Shown: piece after piece, positions 1 to 8,044 of the stretch
Layout of the letters: the number at the start of each line of letters is the position of its first letter
Position numbering within the stretch: position 1 is the stretch's first letter
Source of the DNA: Prevotellaceae bacterium
Lineage (GTDB): Bacteria > Bacteroidota > Bacteroidia > Bacteroidales > UBA932
Direction of reading: 5' to 3'
NCBI GenBank assembly: GCA_031278495.1
Contig: JAITKG010000113.1
Location: forward strand, 1-11,934
Length of the DNA stretch: 11,934 nucleotides
The notes under the pieces: model-generated
The model's database searches: none
What the model saw: only the letters and a program-made list of their open reading frames with translations
What the model was told of the DNA's origin: nothing
Made by a program: the position numbers and the translations under genes

Positions 1-99
1 AATTAACCGGAAAATCAATAATAAACGAATAAATTATACCACAAGGGCGAATAATTTAATCCTTTTTGATAAGAATTGATAATAAATAACTTAATGGAG

Positions 100-122
100 A
101 TTTTAACTGGTATAGTTAAAAT
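100..122. repeat. Perfect 9-bp inverted repeat (stem-loop or operator)
   Basis: ATTTTAACT at 100-108 and AGTTAAAAT at 114-122 are exact reverse complements, separated by the 5-nt loop GGTAT. No T-run follows on the + strand, so a + strand terminator is unlikely. It could be a dyad operator site or the end of a transcript from a gene lying outside the window. The symmetry is certain; the function is unknown. Confidence 0.6.
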
Positions 123-161
123 TAGGTGTTAAATAATCATCACTGATAAATGCAAAAAAAT

Positions 162-227
162 TGACCGCTTACCTGTTTTTATAAACAAATTTTTTATAAT
201 CTAAATCGAAAAATGACCGCCTCCTGT
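162..227 (+). repeat. Imperfect direct repeat pair TGACCGCttaCCTGT
   Basis: TGACCGCTTACCTGT at 162-176 recurs as TGACCGCCTCCTGT at 214-227, with one indel and one mismatch. Both copies follow an A-tract, and the copies start 52 bp apart. A related piece, CCTGTTTTT, follows the first copy (172-180) and recurs at 345-353 after the tandem array. The leader may have grown by local duplication, or the copies may be paired binding sites. In AT-rich DNA a chance match of this length is possible but not likely. Confidence 0.4.
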
Positions 228-269
228 CATAATCCCTGCATTTTTAACGAAATAGCGTATAGCATTTGT

Positions 270-343
270 GCAAATTCACATGAATTCGGCGTAAATTCAC
301 ATGAATTCGGTGCAAATTCATATGAATACGGCGCAAATTCACT
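270..343. repeat. 21-bp tandem array, three and a half dyad-symmetric units
   Basis: Units begin at 270, 291 and 312, with a partial fourth at 333-343. Each starts GCAAATTCA or GTAAATTCA and carries a symmetric core: AATTCAcaTGAATT in units 1 and 2, and the fully palindromic ATTCATATGAAT in unit 3. The symmetry survives although the central dinucleotide changes. Because 21 is a multiple of three, the array reads through as a 7-residue peptide repeat (A/V-N-S-H/Y-E-F/Y-G) in an open frame at 213-395. I regard that frame as a by-product, since three of the four differences between units change the amino acid. A tandem operator or a dispersed non-coding repeat fits better. The array ends about 58 bp before the ATG at 401. 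Confidence 0.75.
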
Positions 344-400
344 CCCTGTTTTTCCAATTTTTTTACCACAATATTATTCACTTTTTAAAAATTAAACGTT

Positions 401-1057
401 ATGACAAATTCTCGTAGTACACTCAACAAGCCAGACGCAGAATTCCTGGCACAAGCAAACACGGTTAATGAACAATGCCACCTGAATGAAAGCGGGTGGG
501 GAGTAGACGGGGCGCGGCTTACGCAGTTCGACGCCTTACTGCTCAACGCCAACACCGCCTATGCCGCCAACAACAACAAGGCGACGAAGAACGCCATTAC
601 ATCGGCGAACAAGAAGGTGACGTTCGGTGAATTAAAGCACTTCGAGGGACCGTTTATCGACTACCTCGAAGCAAACCTCAACGTGCCGGACGCCGCGCTG
701 GAATTTATGGGGCTGCGCCCGCGCCAGCACCATGCGCACCAGCCGCTGCCAAGACCAACCATTCCCTTAGTGATGTCGGTAAAACGGCTGCATGACGAAC
801 TCACCGTGTATGTGGCGGAACCCGAACACGACCAGCCTACGGCGAGCGTAGCGCCGGCACACTATCACGGTTTTATGCTCCGCTACAGGATGGAAGAGGA
901 ACCTGACTATCAAACCGTAATATCTACCCGTTTGCACCATACCCTTTACTTTGAACGCGCCGACGAAGGCAAACGCATCCATCTCTCGGCGGCATGGGTA
1001 AACCCCCGCCTCGAACCGGGTCCCTGGTGCGAAGAAATTTCGGAAGTTATCGGATAA
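401..1057 (+). CDS. Uncharacterised 218-aa protein with a possible FnIII-like C-terminal domain
   Basis: I do not recognise a named family with confidence. The protein has no signal peptide, lipobox or membrane segment, so it is probably cytoplasmic. It appears to have two parts. The N-terminal half has an Ala/Asn/Lys-rich helical stretch at about residues 46-72 (contains AYAANNNKATKNA), then a segment with GELKHF. A His/Pro-rich hinge (RPRQHHAHQPLPRP) follows at about 107-120. Residues 121-217 look like a beta sandwich in which HGFMLRYRME and the ending WVNPRLEPGPWCEEI resemble a fibronectin type III fold. From memory, similar proteins occur as repeated hypothetical genes in Bacteroidales; this was not checked. 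The ATG follows an AT-rich, A-tract leader with no Shine-Dalgarno. The stop lies 45 nt before the SusC-like gene, so co-transcription is possible, but no link to glycan uptake can be read from the sequence. Confidence 0.75.
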   Translation: MTNSRSTLNKPDAEFLAQANTVNEQCHLNESGWGVDGARLTQFDALLLNANTAYAANNNKATKNAITSANKKVTFGELKHFEGPFIDYLEANLNVPDAALEFMGLRPRQHHAHQPLPRPTIPLVMSVKRLHDELTVYVAEPEHDQPTASVAPAHYHGFMLRYRMEEEPDYQTVISTRLHHTLYFERADEGKRIHLSAAWVNPRLEPGPWCEEISEVIG

Positions 1058-1102
1058 TACCATAATATGTTAAATTTTTATTAACCCAATTTTTTTTTAT
1101 CT

Positions 1103-4100
1103 ATGAAATTAAACAAACTAAAAAAATCAAGCAGCAGGCTCTTCCAAAGGGTTTGCCTTGTGGCAGGCGCATGCCTGTTTTGGCTGTGCTGCCTTACGCC
1201 GGCAAATGCGCAACAGCAAACAAAAACCCTTTCCGGTACGGTCGTTGACGCCAAAGGCGAAGCAATTACCGGCGCGTCGGTCGTGGAAAAAGGAACGACC
1301 AATGCCGTGATGACGGACGTCGACGGGAAGTTTTTCATTACCGTACGCGAAGGCATAGCCATAGACGTTTCTTTTTTAGGGTACAAAACCCAGTCGTTTA
1401 CGGTGGGCGCAGCCAGTACTGTACGAATTGTATTGCAGGAAGACAGCCAGATACTGGATGAAGTAGTCATTGTCGGCTACGGCATGCAGAAGAAAGAAAA
1501 CCTCACCGGCGCGGTAGCCTCCGTAGACGTTGAAAAAACGCTTGGCAGCCGCCCGATAGTGGACGTGGGGCGCGGGTTGCAGGGGGCGGTTGCCGGCGTG
1601 AACATCCGCATTCCCAGCGGTGAAGTCGGCTCCGACCCGCTGATACGTATACGCGGGATATTTGCTTCTATTGAAAGCACCAAGTCGCCGCTGATACTGG
1701 TAGACAACGTGGAAATACCGAGCATCCAGATGGTGAACCCGGACGACATCGAATCTATTTCGGTATTGAAAGATGCGGCGTCTTCCTCTATTTACGGTTC
1801 AAAGGGCGCATTCGGCGTGGTTTTGATTACTACTAAAAAAGGCGCGAACGCCGATAAAATTACCGTGAACTATTCCGGCAATTTTGCGTGGCAAAACGTG
1901 GCGAAAGAAATAAACATGGCGGGCGTTGATGCGCTGGACTATGTGCTGTCGGCGGCGGAACGCACCAACCCCAGCGCTACCGTTGGCACGTTCTGGAAAA
2001 TGAACCGGCAAAGTTATTACCGCGCGCTGGAATGGCAGGAACTGTACGGCGGCAAGGTCAAAGCGGACGACCCGGTGGTGTATAACCGCGACTGGTATAT
2101 GGAAGGCGGCAACATGATGGGCGTGCGCATGTACGACCCTTATGAAGTGATGGTGCGGGAATGGGCGCCCACCATGACGCACAACTTTTCGGCGAATGGC
2201 AAAAGCGGGAAAACCGCCTACAACCTGAGCGCAGGCTATGTGCACCAGAACGGGATGATGAAGCCCGCCAAAGCGGATGACTTCACGCGCTACAATGCCA
2301 CTGTCAAGCTGACGTCGGAAGTGAACAAATACCTGACGTTGCATGGCGGCGCAATGTTTTCCGACCGCAACAAACGCTATGCCGCGTCGGCGGCGACCAA
2401 CTCCGACCCCTGGTATTACCTGTACCGCTGGTCGCCCATGTTCCCGGTAGGCGTGGAAGAACACGGCATGCCCGTACGGGGACCCGTGTATGAAACCGCC
2501 AGCGCCATTACCTCGAACATCGAGTACCTTTATTATAACCTCAACTTCGGGGCTACCATCAATTTTACAAAAGACTGGGATTTGGAAGTGGATTATACCT
2601 ATTATAACCAGCAGTACAATACCAACTACTACCTCCCGAACTTTACCGCATTGGATATTTGGGGCGGTACGTCCCCCCCGTCGCTGTGGAAAGATGAAAA
2701 CGGCAACCAGGTATATGTGGATGACGCCGGGAATATTACGGACAGTGGCGGCGTGCCGGCTTACCGGTTCGGGCAGGTAACCTACAATCCTCCGGGAGGC
2801 TCCGGTTCGGTACAGAGCCAGATATACAGCCGGCGGCGGGTTACCCGCAACAATACGTTCAACGCCTATTCAACCTATAACCTGAAATTAGGCGCAGAGC
2901 AGGAACACGTCTTTAAATTTATGATGGGAACAAATATTGTTGCCGAAAGATGGAATCAAATATCAGGGGAAAAATTAGACCTGACAAATTATGAAAACCC
3001 GCAATTCAATTATGCCAACGGCGAGATGACGGTGCTCGGCGACGCCAACTGGAGCGCGCAGGCGGGGTTCTTCGGACGCGTGAACTATGTGTTCAAAGAA
3101 AAATATTTAGTGGAAGCCAATTTGCGGTACGACGGCACGTCCGTGTTCCCGACTGAAATGAAATGGCGGTGGTATCCGTCGTTTTCGGGCGGCTGGATCA
3201 TCACGAAAGAAACATTTATAGAAGATTTGGACATAGGCAATATACTCGGTTTTGCCAAGCTCCGCGCCTCGTGGGGTACGCTGGGCGACCAAAGCGTGTC
3301 GAACAGTTTGTATCTGGCAACTATGGCTTACGGGCAAACCTCGTGGCTGACCGGCGGAGGCAAACAGGTGAATTATTACGGTACGCCGAATGCCGTGCAG
3401 GGAGAGGTGTCATGGCAAAATATCGAAACATTGAACTTCGGGATTGACTTGCGTTTGTGGCAAAATAAAATCGGGGTTACCTTCGACTGGTTTCAGACCC
3501 ATACGCGCGACATGCTGATTGCCGGCGACGCGCTGCCCACCACCTATGGCGATACCGCGCCGATAGGCAACTACGGCAATGCGCGCACGCGCGGCTGGGA
3601 TATTACCATTGATTTCAACCACCGGTTTGGGAACGGCGTCGGCATTAACGCCACCGCCACCCTGTCGGACGCGGTGTCGGTGATTACCAAAGGCGCGGAC
3701 TATAAAACCCCGTGGGCAAACAGGAGCATCGGCAGCACCTATGCCACCGGCGCTACTTACGGCGATATCTGGGGCTATGTAACAGACCGGCTTTACCAGA
3801 AAGACGATTTTGTATATGCCCCCGACGGCTCCATACAGCAATGCGTTATTATCTACAACGGCATTCCCCGCACGACGAATATGCTGGCGGGCAACAACCC
3901 CAATTACCAGTCTTATCTCGAAGGCGGGAATTTCCGGTATGGTCCCGGCGATGTGAAATACGTGGACTTGAACGGCGACGGCTATATTACCCCCGGCGCA
4001 GGCACGTTCGGCGATCCGGGCGACCGGAAAGTAATCGGGAACTCCACGCCCCGCTATGAATACGGGCTCCGGCTGGGCGCCGACTACAAAGGGTTTGACG

Positions 4101-4594
4101 TGTCCGTATTCCTGCAAGGCATCGGGAAACGCGAAATTAGCGGCGACGGCTCGCTGGCAGTGCCCGGCTACAATACCACTGACGGCGCGATGCCGCAGGC
4201 GATAGCCGGCGACTTCTGGAAAGAAGACCGCACCGACGCATTCTATCCACGCCCCTGGAACGTGGGCGCTACGGCAGGCGCAAGTTCGAAGATATATAAT
4301 ACGCTGGCGCAAAGCCGTTATTTACTGGATATGTCTTACCTGCGTATTAAGAATATCACCTTTGGCTATAGCCTGCCCGCCGAATGGCTGCGGAAAATCT
4401 ACCTGGAAAAGGCGCGGGTGTATATATCATTGGAAAATTTCATTACCTTTGATAACCTGCGCGGCTTGCCTATCGACCCCGAAGAAATCAGCGGTTATTC
4501 CATGTGGAACACCTCGAACTATAACTACGGACGCACCGGACAGGGCACGCCAACGTTCAAGACGGTGTCGGCAGGCGTGCAAATAAGTTTCTAA
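1103..4594 (+). CDS. SusC/RagA-type TonB-linked outer membrane transporter
   Basis: This is an outer-membrane barrel that imports oligomers, powered by TonB and capped by the SusD-like lipoprotein encoded next. A Sec signal peptide covers residues 1-36, with cleavage predicted at ANA|QQ. A CarboxypepD_reg-like domain follows (about 42-112, starting LSGTVVDAKGE). The SusC-type TonB box region DEVVIVGYG lies at 119-127. The plug domain (about 128-245) carries PLILVDNVEI and the signature ISVLKDAASSSIYGSKGA before LITTKKG. The rest is the barrel. It includes the acidic loop DLNGDGYIT at 955-963, typical of SusC proteins, and ends in aromatic VQISF, as expected for insertion by the Bam machinery. 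At 1163 residues it is slightly longer than many SusC proteins. The ATG is preceded only by an AT-rich tract. The 23-nt gap to the next gene indicates a shared transcript. The substrate cannot be read from this protein alone. Confidence 0.96.
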   Translation: MKLNKLKKSSSRLFQRVCLVAGACLFWLCCLTPANAQQQTKTLSGTVVDAKGEAITGASVVEKGTTNAVMTDVDGKFFITVREGIAIDVSFLGYKTQSFTVGAASTVRIVLQEDSQILDEVVIVGYGMQKKENLTGAVASVDVEKTLGSRPIVDVGRGLQGAVAGVNIRIPSGEVGSDPLIRIRGIFASIESTKSPLILVDNVEIPSIQMVNPDDIESISVLKDAASSSIYGSKGAFGVVLITTKKGANADKITVNYSGNFAWQNVAKEINMAGVDALDYVLSAAERTNPSATVGTFWKMNRQSYYRALEWQELYGGKVKADDPVVYNRDWYMEGGNMMGVRMYDPYEVMVREWAPTMTHNFSANGKSGKTAYNLSAGYVHQNGMMKPAKADDFTRYNATVKLTSEVNKYLTLHGGAMFSDRNKRYAASAATNSDPWYYLYRWSPMFPVGVEEHGMPVRGPVYETASAITSNIEYLYYNLNFGATINFTKDWDLEVDYTYYNQQYNTNYYLPNFTALDIWGGTSPPSLWKDENGNQVYVDDAGNITDSGGVPAYRFGQVTYNPPGGSGSVQSQIYSRRRVTRNNTFNAYSTYNLKLGAEQEHVFKFMMGTNIVAERWNQISGEKLDLTNYENPQFNYANGEMTVLGDANWSAQAGFFGRVNYVFKEKYLVEANLRYDGTSVFPTEMKWRWYPSFSGGWIITKETFIEDLDIGNILGFAKLRASWGTLGDQSVSNSLYLATMAYGQTSWLTGGGKQVNYYGTPNAVQGEVSWQNIETLNFGIDLRLWQNKIGVTFDWFQTHTRDMLIAGDALPTTYGDTAPIGNYGNARTRGWDITIDFNHRFGNGVGINATATLSDAVSVITKGADYKTPWANRSIGSTYATGATYGDIWGYVTDRLYQKDDFVYAPDGSIQQCVIIYNGIPRTTNMLAGNNPNYQSYLEGGNFRYGPGDVKYVDLNGDGYITPGAGTFGDPGDRKVIGNSTPRYEYGLRLGADYKGFDVSVFLQGIGKREISGDGSLAVPGYNTTDGAMPQAIAGDFWKEDRTDAFYPRPWNVGATAGASSKIYNTLAQSRYLLDMSYLRIKNITFGYSLPAEWLRKIYLEKARVYISLENFITFDNLRGLPIDPEEISGYSMWNTSNYNYGRTGQGTPTFKTVSAGVQISF

Positions 4595-4617
4595 TGTAAA
4601 CATTAAAAAATAAAAAT

Positions 4618-6501
4618 ATGATGAAAACAAAAATACTATTATTCGCTTTTATAAGTTTGGTTTTCTTTTCAAGCTGTGAAAAGTTGCTCGACCGTCCGCC
4701 CTTAACCACACAGGACGACGAACAGTACTGGACAACCGAAACCGAACTGCGGTTATACCTTAATCAATGTTACTCCAATTACTTTGTAGGCTACGCTACC
4801 TTGTGGAGTACTATCTATACGCCCATGACCGGCTACCTTACCAACGACGACATTATGGTCAACGGCATCCAGCGGGCATTGGAAATCACGGTGCCGACCA
4901 GTCGGACAGTTGACTATTCGGCTTCGCCTTCGGCGCTGGCATGGATAGAATCCTACAACGGTCCCAACTGGAATTTCTACTGGGTGCGAAAACTGAATAT
5001 CCTGCTTGACCGTATTGAACAGCGGATGGGCGGCATCCTCACCGAAGAGCAGAAAAACCACTGGGTAGGCGTCGGTCGCTTTTTCCGGGGGATGGAATAT
5101 GCCAACCTCGTGCGGGTATTCGGCGACGTGCCGTATTACAACCGCGAGATATTGGACAGCGAACTGGACGAACTCTACAAACCCCGCACCCCGCGCAATG
5201 AAGTGATGGACGCGGTATACGACGACTTGAAGTTTGCCTTTGAAAATGTCCGCCTCTCCGACGGCGACCAGCAGGTCAACCGCTACGTCGTGGCGGCATA
5301 TATTGCGCGGTTGGCGCTGTATGAAGGCACGTGGCTGAAATACCATTACAGCAGCAACGAACGGGCGAAGAAATTCCTGCAACTTGCCATAGAAGCCGGC
5401 GATTATGTAATTGCCAGCGGCAAGTACGATATTGTAACCGATTTCCGCTCGCTCTTCGGCAGCGAAAACCTTGCCGGCAATGCCGATTGCATCCTCTACC
5501 GCCATTACAGCCAGGATGTGGAAATCACGCATTCTATCGCTACTTATTGCAATTTGAATGAATCACTGAACCCCTGCGCCAATTTGGATTTGGTGAAAGC
5601 CTTTATCTGCGCCGACGGCAAACCGTGGGCAACTTCCACGCTGACGAATGCCAATAAATTTGATTTACAAAATTTGATTAAAACCCGCGACCCGCGTTTT
5701 GAAGCGACCTTCTGGGAAAAACCGACTACCAAAGCGACCTCGTCCGGGTTATATACCGTGAAGTTCATCGACCGCGAAGGACCCGTGATGGCGTCGGAAG
5801 GCAGGTCGCTGCCGTCGAAATACATCAGCTCTACCAATACCAATGACTATCCGGTGATGCGCTATGCCGAACTCCTGTTGAACTGGATAGAGGCAAAAGC
5901 CGAACTCGCTACGCTGGGCGGCGCGCCGGTTACGCAGGGCGATATTGAAACGTCGATAAATAAAATCCGCAACCGCCCGTTGGACGCTACCGCTGCCGGC
6001 AAAGGCGTCGTGAAAACTTCGCCCATGCAACTATCGGCAATCACGGAAAATTTTGACCCCAACCGCGACCAGGGCGTACCCCCGCTGCTTTGGGAAATCC
6101 GCCGCGAACGCCGGATGGAACTGTACTTTGAACATTCCCGGTTGATTGACCTGCGCCGCTGGCACAAGCTGGATTATATGAACGACCAGCAAAATCCCGA
6201 CCTGCTGAAAGGCATTTGGGTTGATTTGCGGACGGAATTGACGACTGCCGAACTGGACGGAAATGTCAATAAAATAGGCGTGGTATTGGAAAACGGCACG
6301 AGAGTGCTTTATGACGGAAAAGCCACGACGGTTGCCACCGGTTATTTTTACGGGTCGAATGTACAGCCGCGCCGTGCGTTCTGGGACTTGTCCGGCGTAA
6401 ATCCTTACCTCGCGCCGGTAGGCGACGCCCAACGCCGCGACTACCGCAATAAAGGCTATGAACTCTCGCAAACCGAAGGCTGGTCAAATGCTTTGGATTA
6501 G
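4618..6501 (+). CDS. SusD/RagB-like surface glycan-binding lipoprotein
   Basis: This is the SusD partner of the upstream transporter, a surface lipoprotein that binds the polymer and closes over the SusC barrel. The lipoprotein signal is at residues 1-20, with the lipidated cysteine at 20 (FFSSC). The N-terminal mature part (KLLDRPPLTTQDDEQYW) is typical of the family. Diagnostic C-terminal blocks are YPVMRYAELLLNWIEAKAEL (about 411-430), INKIRNRPL, and the strongly conserved EIRRERRMELYFEHSRLIDL (about 493-513) followed by RRW. At 627 residues it is longer than B. thetaiotaomicron SusD but within the family range. Two ATG codons in tandem (4618 and 4621) could both serve as start; the difference is one residue. 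The leader is A-rich without a Shine-Dalgarno. SusD families diverge with substrate, so the ligand cannot be deduced here. Confidence 0.95.
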   Translation: MMKTKILLFAFISLVFFSSCEKLLDRPPLTTQDDEQYWTTETELRLYLNQCYSNYFVGYATLWSTIYTPMTGYLTNDDIMVNGIQRALEITVPTSRTVDYSASPSALAWIESYNGPNWNFYWVRKLNILLDRIEQRMGGILTEEQKNHWVGVGRFFRGMEYANLVRVFGDVPYYNREILDSELDELYKPRTPRNEVMDAVYDDLKFAFENVRLSDGDQQVNRYVVAAYIARLALYEGTWLKYHYSSNERAKKFLQLAIEAGDYVIASGKYDIVTDFRSLFGSENLAGNADCILYRHYSQDVEITHSIATYCNLNESLNPCANLDLVKAFICADGKPWATSTLTNANKFDLQNLIKTRDPRFEATFWEKPTTKATSSGLYTVKFIDREGPVMASEGRSLPSKYISSTNTNDYPVMRYAELLLNWIEAKAELATLGGAPVTQGDIETSINKIRNRPLDATAAGKGVVKTSPMQLSAITENFDPNRDQGVPPLLWEIRRERRMELYFEHSRLIDLRRWHKLDYMNDQQNPDLLKGIWVDLRTELTTAELDGNVNKIGVVLENGTRVLYDGKATTVATGYFYGSNVQPRRAFWDLSGVNPYLAPVGDAQRRDYRNKGYELSQTEGWSNALD

Positions 6502-6538
6502 GAGAATTAAGAATTATGAATTATAATATAAAAAATAT

Positions 6539-8029
6539 ATGAAAAAAATAATAACATATCTTTCTAAAATAGCTCCTTGCTCCCCCTTTGGGGAGCGGGG
6601 GGCTTGCCGGGGGGCTTTCTTCCTCGCCCTGCTGCTGCTGGCGGCTGTTTCATGCAATAACAAAGAAACCTACCCCGAATCCCCTGATTTAACTGTTATC
6701 TACGGCATCAGCATTGTCAATGCCGGCGAAGCGGGCAACCAGATATTGGTGGGCAAGGTAGATGAAATCAACAAGGAAATCAGCTTTCCCGATGTGGATA
6801 CGCTGACCGACTTTTCCCGCATCCGCTTTGAAGCCGAACTGCCCGAAAGGGCGCACTTGGACGAAGAGGTCTACAACTTTTCGATGGGTCCCGCCGACAC
6901 GCGCCTGACGCGCACAATTGCCGTGCTAAATGGCATACGGAAACGGGAATACTCCATTACTATTAAAAAGGACGTTCCGGTTTGGGGCGCGGACTTTGAC
7001 CGGGAAAAAATAGAAATCTATAATTTCTCAAACAACGGCGGCGCTGCCTATTCCGATTTATCCGCTGGGTCCACCCGCAGCGCCGATATGGACTCCAACT
7101 ATGTGTTGCTGGTATCCCGCGCCACCGCGCCGCACTTGCTGCGCATGGCTGATTTGGCGGCAGGCAACATCAGCAGTCCCATTATGCTTGATTTGACCGG
7201 CGTAGCCGACGGCACTTTTGCTTACAGTTCGGGTCGCCTGTCGCATGGACATATATATATATGTAACCTCGCGGTATTGGGAAACGCTACGCCGCAAACA
7301 TTGAAGATCTACCACTATGCTTCACCCACTGCTGTGCCTGAATTAGTCGGCAGCTTCAGTAAAGGCGTCGACGGCATTCCCGATTATGCGACCAATGGCG
7401 GGCGTTTCGGCGATGCGATGTCTGTTGAGTTGGATGAAAACGGCAACGGCTATATCTTTATAGGCAACAATCGGGGAACGGTAGCCGCCGATCCGTACGT
7501 GCTGCGCCTGTCGGTTACGAACTTTACGACCATTGCCTCGCCTGAGCAAATCAACCCGCCGACTTATGGCGGCTGGTGGTCGAATTACCGGCAAGTGGAC
7601 GGCGCGGCGAACGAGTATATTTATACCGGTTATGCTTCCGTGCCCCAACTGGTAGACGCCGCCGGCGGCGCAATCTATGCGATGGCGAGCGGCTCGGTGC
7701 CGCTGCAAGGCAACGACGCCACAGTGGTTTCGTTCAACAAGGAACGTTATTTGGTGATGCAGTCTTCCACGCAGGGAACGGAAGCGGCAACGCTTTACGT
7801 GTACGACATTACCACCGGCGCTACGACGCAGGAAGCGTTGGAATTCTTTGACAACCGCGAGAACAAGAACGCGCTGTATACTTGCCCGCTGGGCGGGGCG
7901 GCTATTTCGGGCGTGTATGCCTCCAATTTGGGCGTGGCAAAAACCGAAAACGCCTTATACCTGATGGGCGCAGCCCCAGGCGGAGGCTTTGTAGTAGTCA
8001 GAGCGCCTAAAGCAGTGAAAGCGGAATAA
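6539..8029 (+). CDS. Lipoprotein with predicted beta-propeller, probably DUF4623-type
   Basis: A lipoprotein encoded directly after SusD, in the position where surface glycan-binding proteins usually sit. The lipidated cysteine is residue 39 (AAVSC), unusually far from the start because residues about 12-26 are encoded by a GC-rich repeat that splits the signal peptide (see the repeat at 6571). There is no alternative start after the repeat: no in-frame ATG, GTG or TTG occurs before the hydrophobic core. Residues about 45-145 look like a small Ig-like or DUF5018-like beta domain ending REYSITIKKDVPVWG. Residues about 150-490 contain repeated strands suggestive of a propeller (HLLRMADLAAG, LDLTGVADG at 217-225, GYIFIGNN, LYVYDITTG). 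I assign DUF4623 from memory of the family's look, with moderate confidence. It probably binds carbohydrate or is a scaffold, and no catalytic motif is evident. Gaps to its neighbours are 37 and 15 nt. Confidence 0.8.
   Translation: MKKIITYLSKIAPCSPFGERGACRGAFFLALLLLAAVSCNNKETYPESPDLTVIYGISIVNAGEAGNQILVGKVDEINKEISFPDVDTLTDFSRIRFEAELPERAHLDEEVYNFSMGPADTRLTRTIAVLNGIRKREYSITIKKDVPVWGADFDREKIEIYNFSNNGGAAYSDLSAGSTRSADMDSNYVLLVSRATAPHLLRMADLAAGNISSPIMLDLTGVADGTFAYSSGRLSHGHIYICNLAVLGNATPQTLKIYHYASPTAVPELVGSFSKGVDGIPDYATNGGRFGDAMSVELDENGNGYIFIGNNRGTVAADPYVLRLSVTNFTTIASPEQINPPTYGGWWSNYRQVDGAANEYIYTGYASVPQLVDAAGGAIYAMASGSVPLQGNDATVVSFNKERYLVMQSSTQGTEAATLYVYDITTGATTQEALEFFDNRENKNALYTCPLGGAAISGVYASNLGVAKTENALYLMGAAPGGGFVVVRAPKAVKAE
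6571..6618. repeat. GC-rich palindromic repeat inside a signal-peptide coding region
   Basis: GCTCCCC (6579-6585) and GGGGAGC (6590-6596) form a perfect 7-bp inverted repeat with a CTTT loop. It is followed by two direct copies of GGGGGGCTT (6597-6605 and 6609-6617) separated by GCC. The block is strongly G/C-biased between AT-rich flanks. It encodes roughly APCSPFGERGACRGA, which separates the positively charged start from the hydrophobic core of the lipoprotein signal. Palindromes of this CTCCCC-TTT-GGGGAG type occur, to my recollection, as dispersed repeats in Bacteroidetes spacers. Exact insertion boundaries cannot be fixed without an uninterrupted relative. Confidence 0.65.
7249..7264. 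repeat. (AT)6 microsatellite inside the propeller lipoprotein gene
   Basis: ACATATATATATATGT is a 16-bp perfect palindrome made of six AT dinucleotides flanked by AC and GT. It encodes part of HIYIC in the lipoprotein gene. Loss or gain of one AT pair would shift the reading frame, so it is a possible slippage site, although six units is short for efficient phase variation. Confidence 0.5.
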
Positions 8030-8044
8030 CCAAAATAATTACCA

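Larger units (their letters stand above)
1..400. other. AT-rich leader without a convincing gene
   Basis: This stretch is markedly richer in A and T than the gene that follows, and I see no supported coding region in it. It contains three repeat structures, listed separately: an inverted repeat at 100-122, an imperfect direct repeat at 162-176 and 214-227, and a 21-bp tandem array at 270-343. I looked for the Bacteroidetes promoter pattern (TTTG near -33, TAnnTTTG near -7) and found no clean match. The closest element, TAGCATTTG at 260-268, has one base too many between TA and TTTG. The region probably holds the promoter and control sites of the gene at 401, but no exact site can be assigned. 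Confidence 0.5.

Noticed and set aside
151..270. Specific Bacteroidetes promoter for the gene at 401
   Set aside because: No clean TAnnTTTG element with a TTTG at the right distance was found. The nearest candidate at 260-268 has the wrong internal spacing.
270..343. CRISPR array
   Set aside because: The units are directly adjacent with no spacers, are only 21 bp long, and no cas genes are present.
213..395. 60-codon open frame with a 7-residue repeat, ending 5 nt before the gene at 401
   Set aside because: It stays open mainly because the 21-bp repeat is a multiple of three. Differences between units mostly change amino acids while keeping DNA symmetry, and the ends have no protein-like features.
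1799..2464. 221-codon minus-strand frame rich in His and Arg
   Set aside because: Its composition is that of an antisense shadow of the SusC-like gene, and no motif was recognised.
3410..4312. 300-codon minus-strand frame opposite the SusC-like gene
   Set aside because: It lies wholly antisense to a strongly supported gene, has a low-complexity Val/Ala/Arg-rich translation and no recognisable domain. It is a shadow of GC-rich codon use.
4753..5532. 259-codon minus-strand frame opposite the SusD-like gene
   Set aside because: It is antisense to a certain SusD gene, with no signal, domain or plausible start context.
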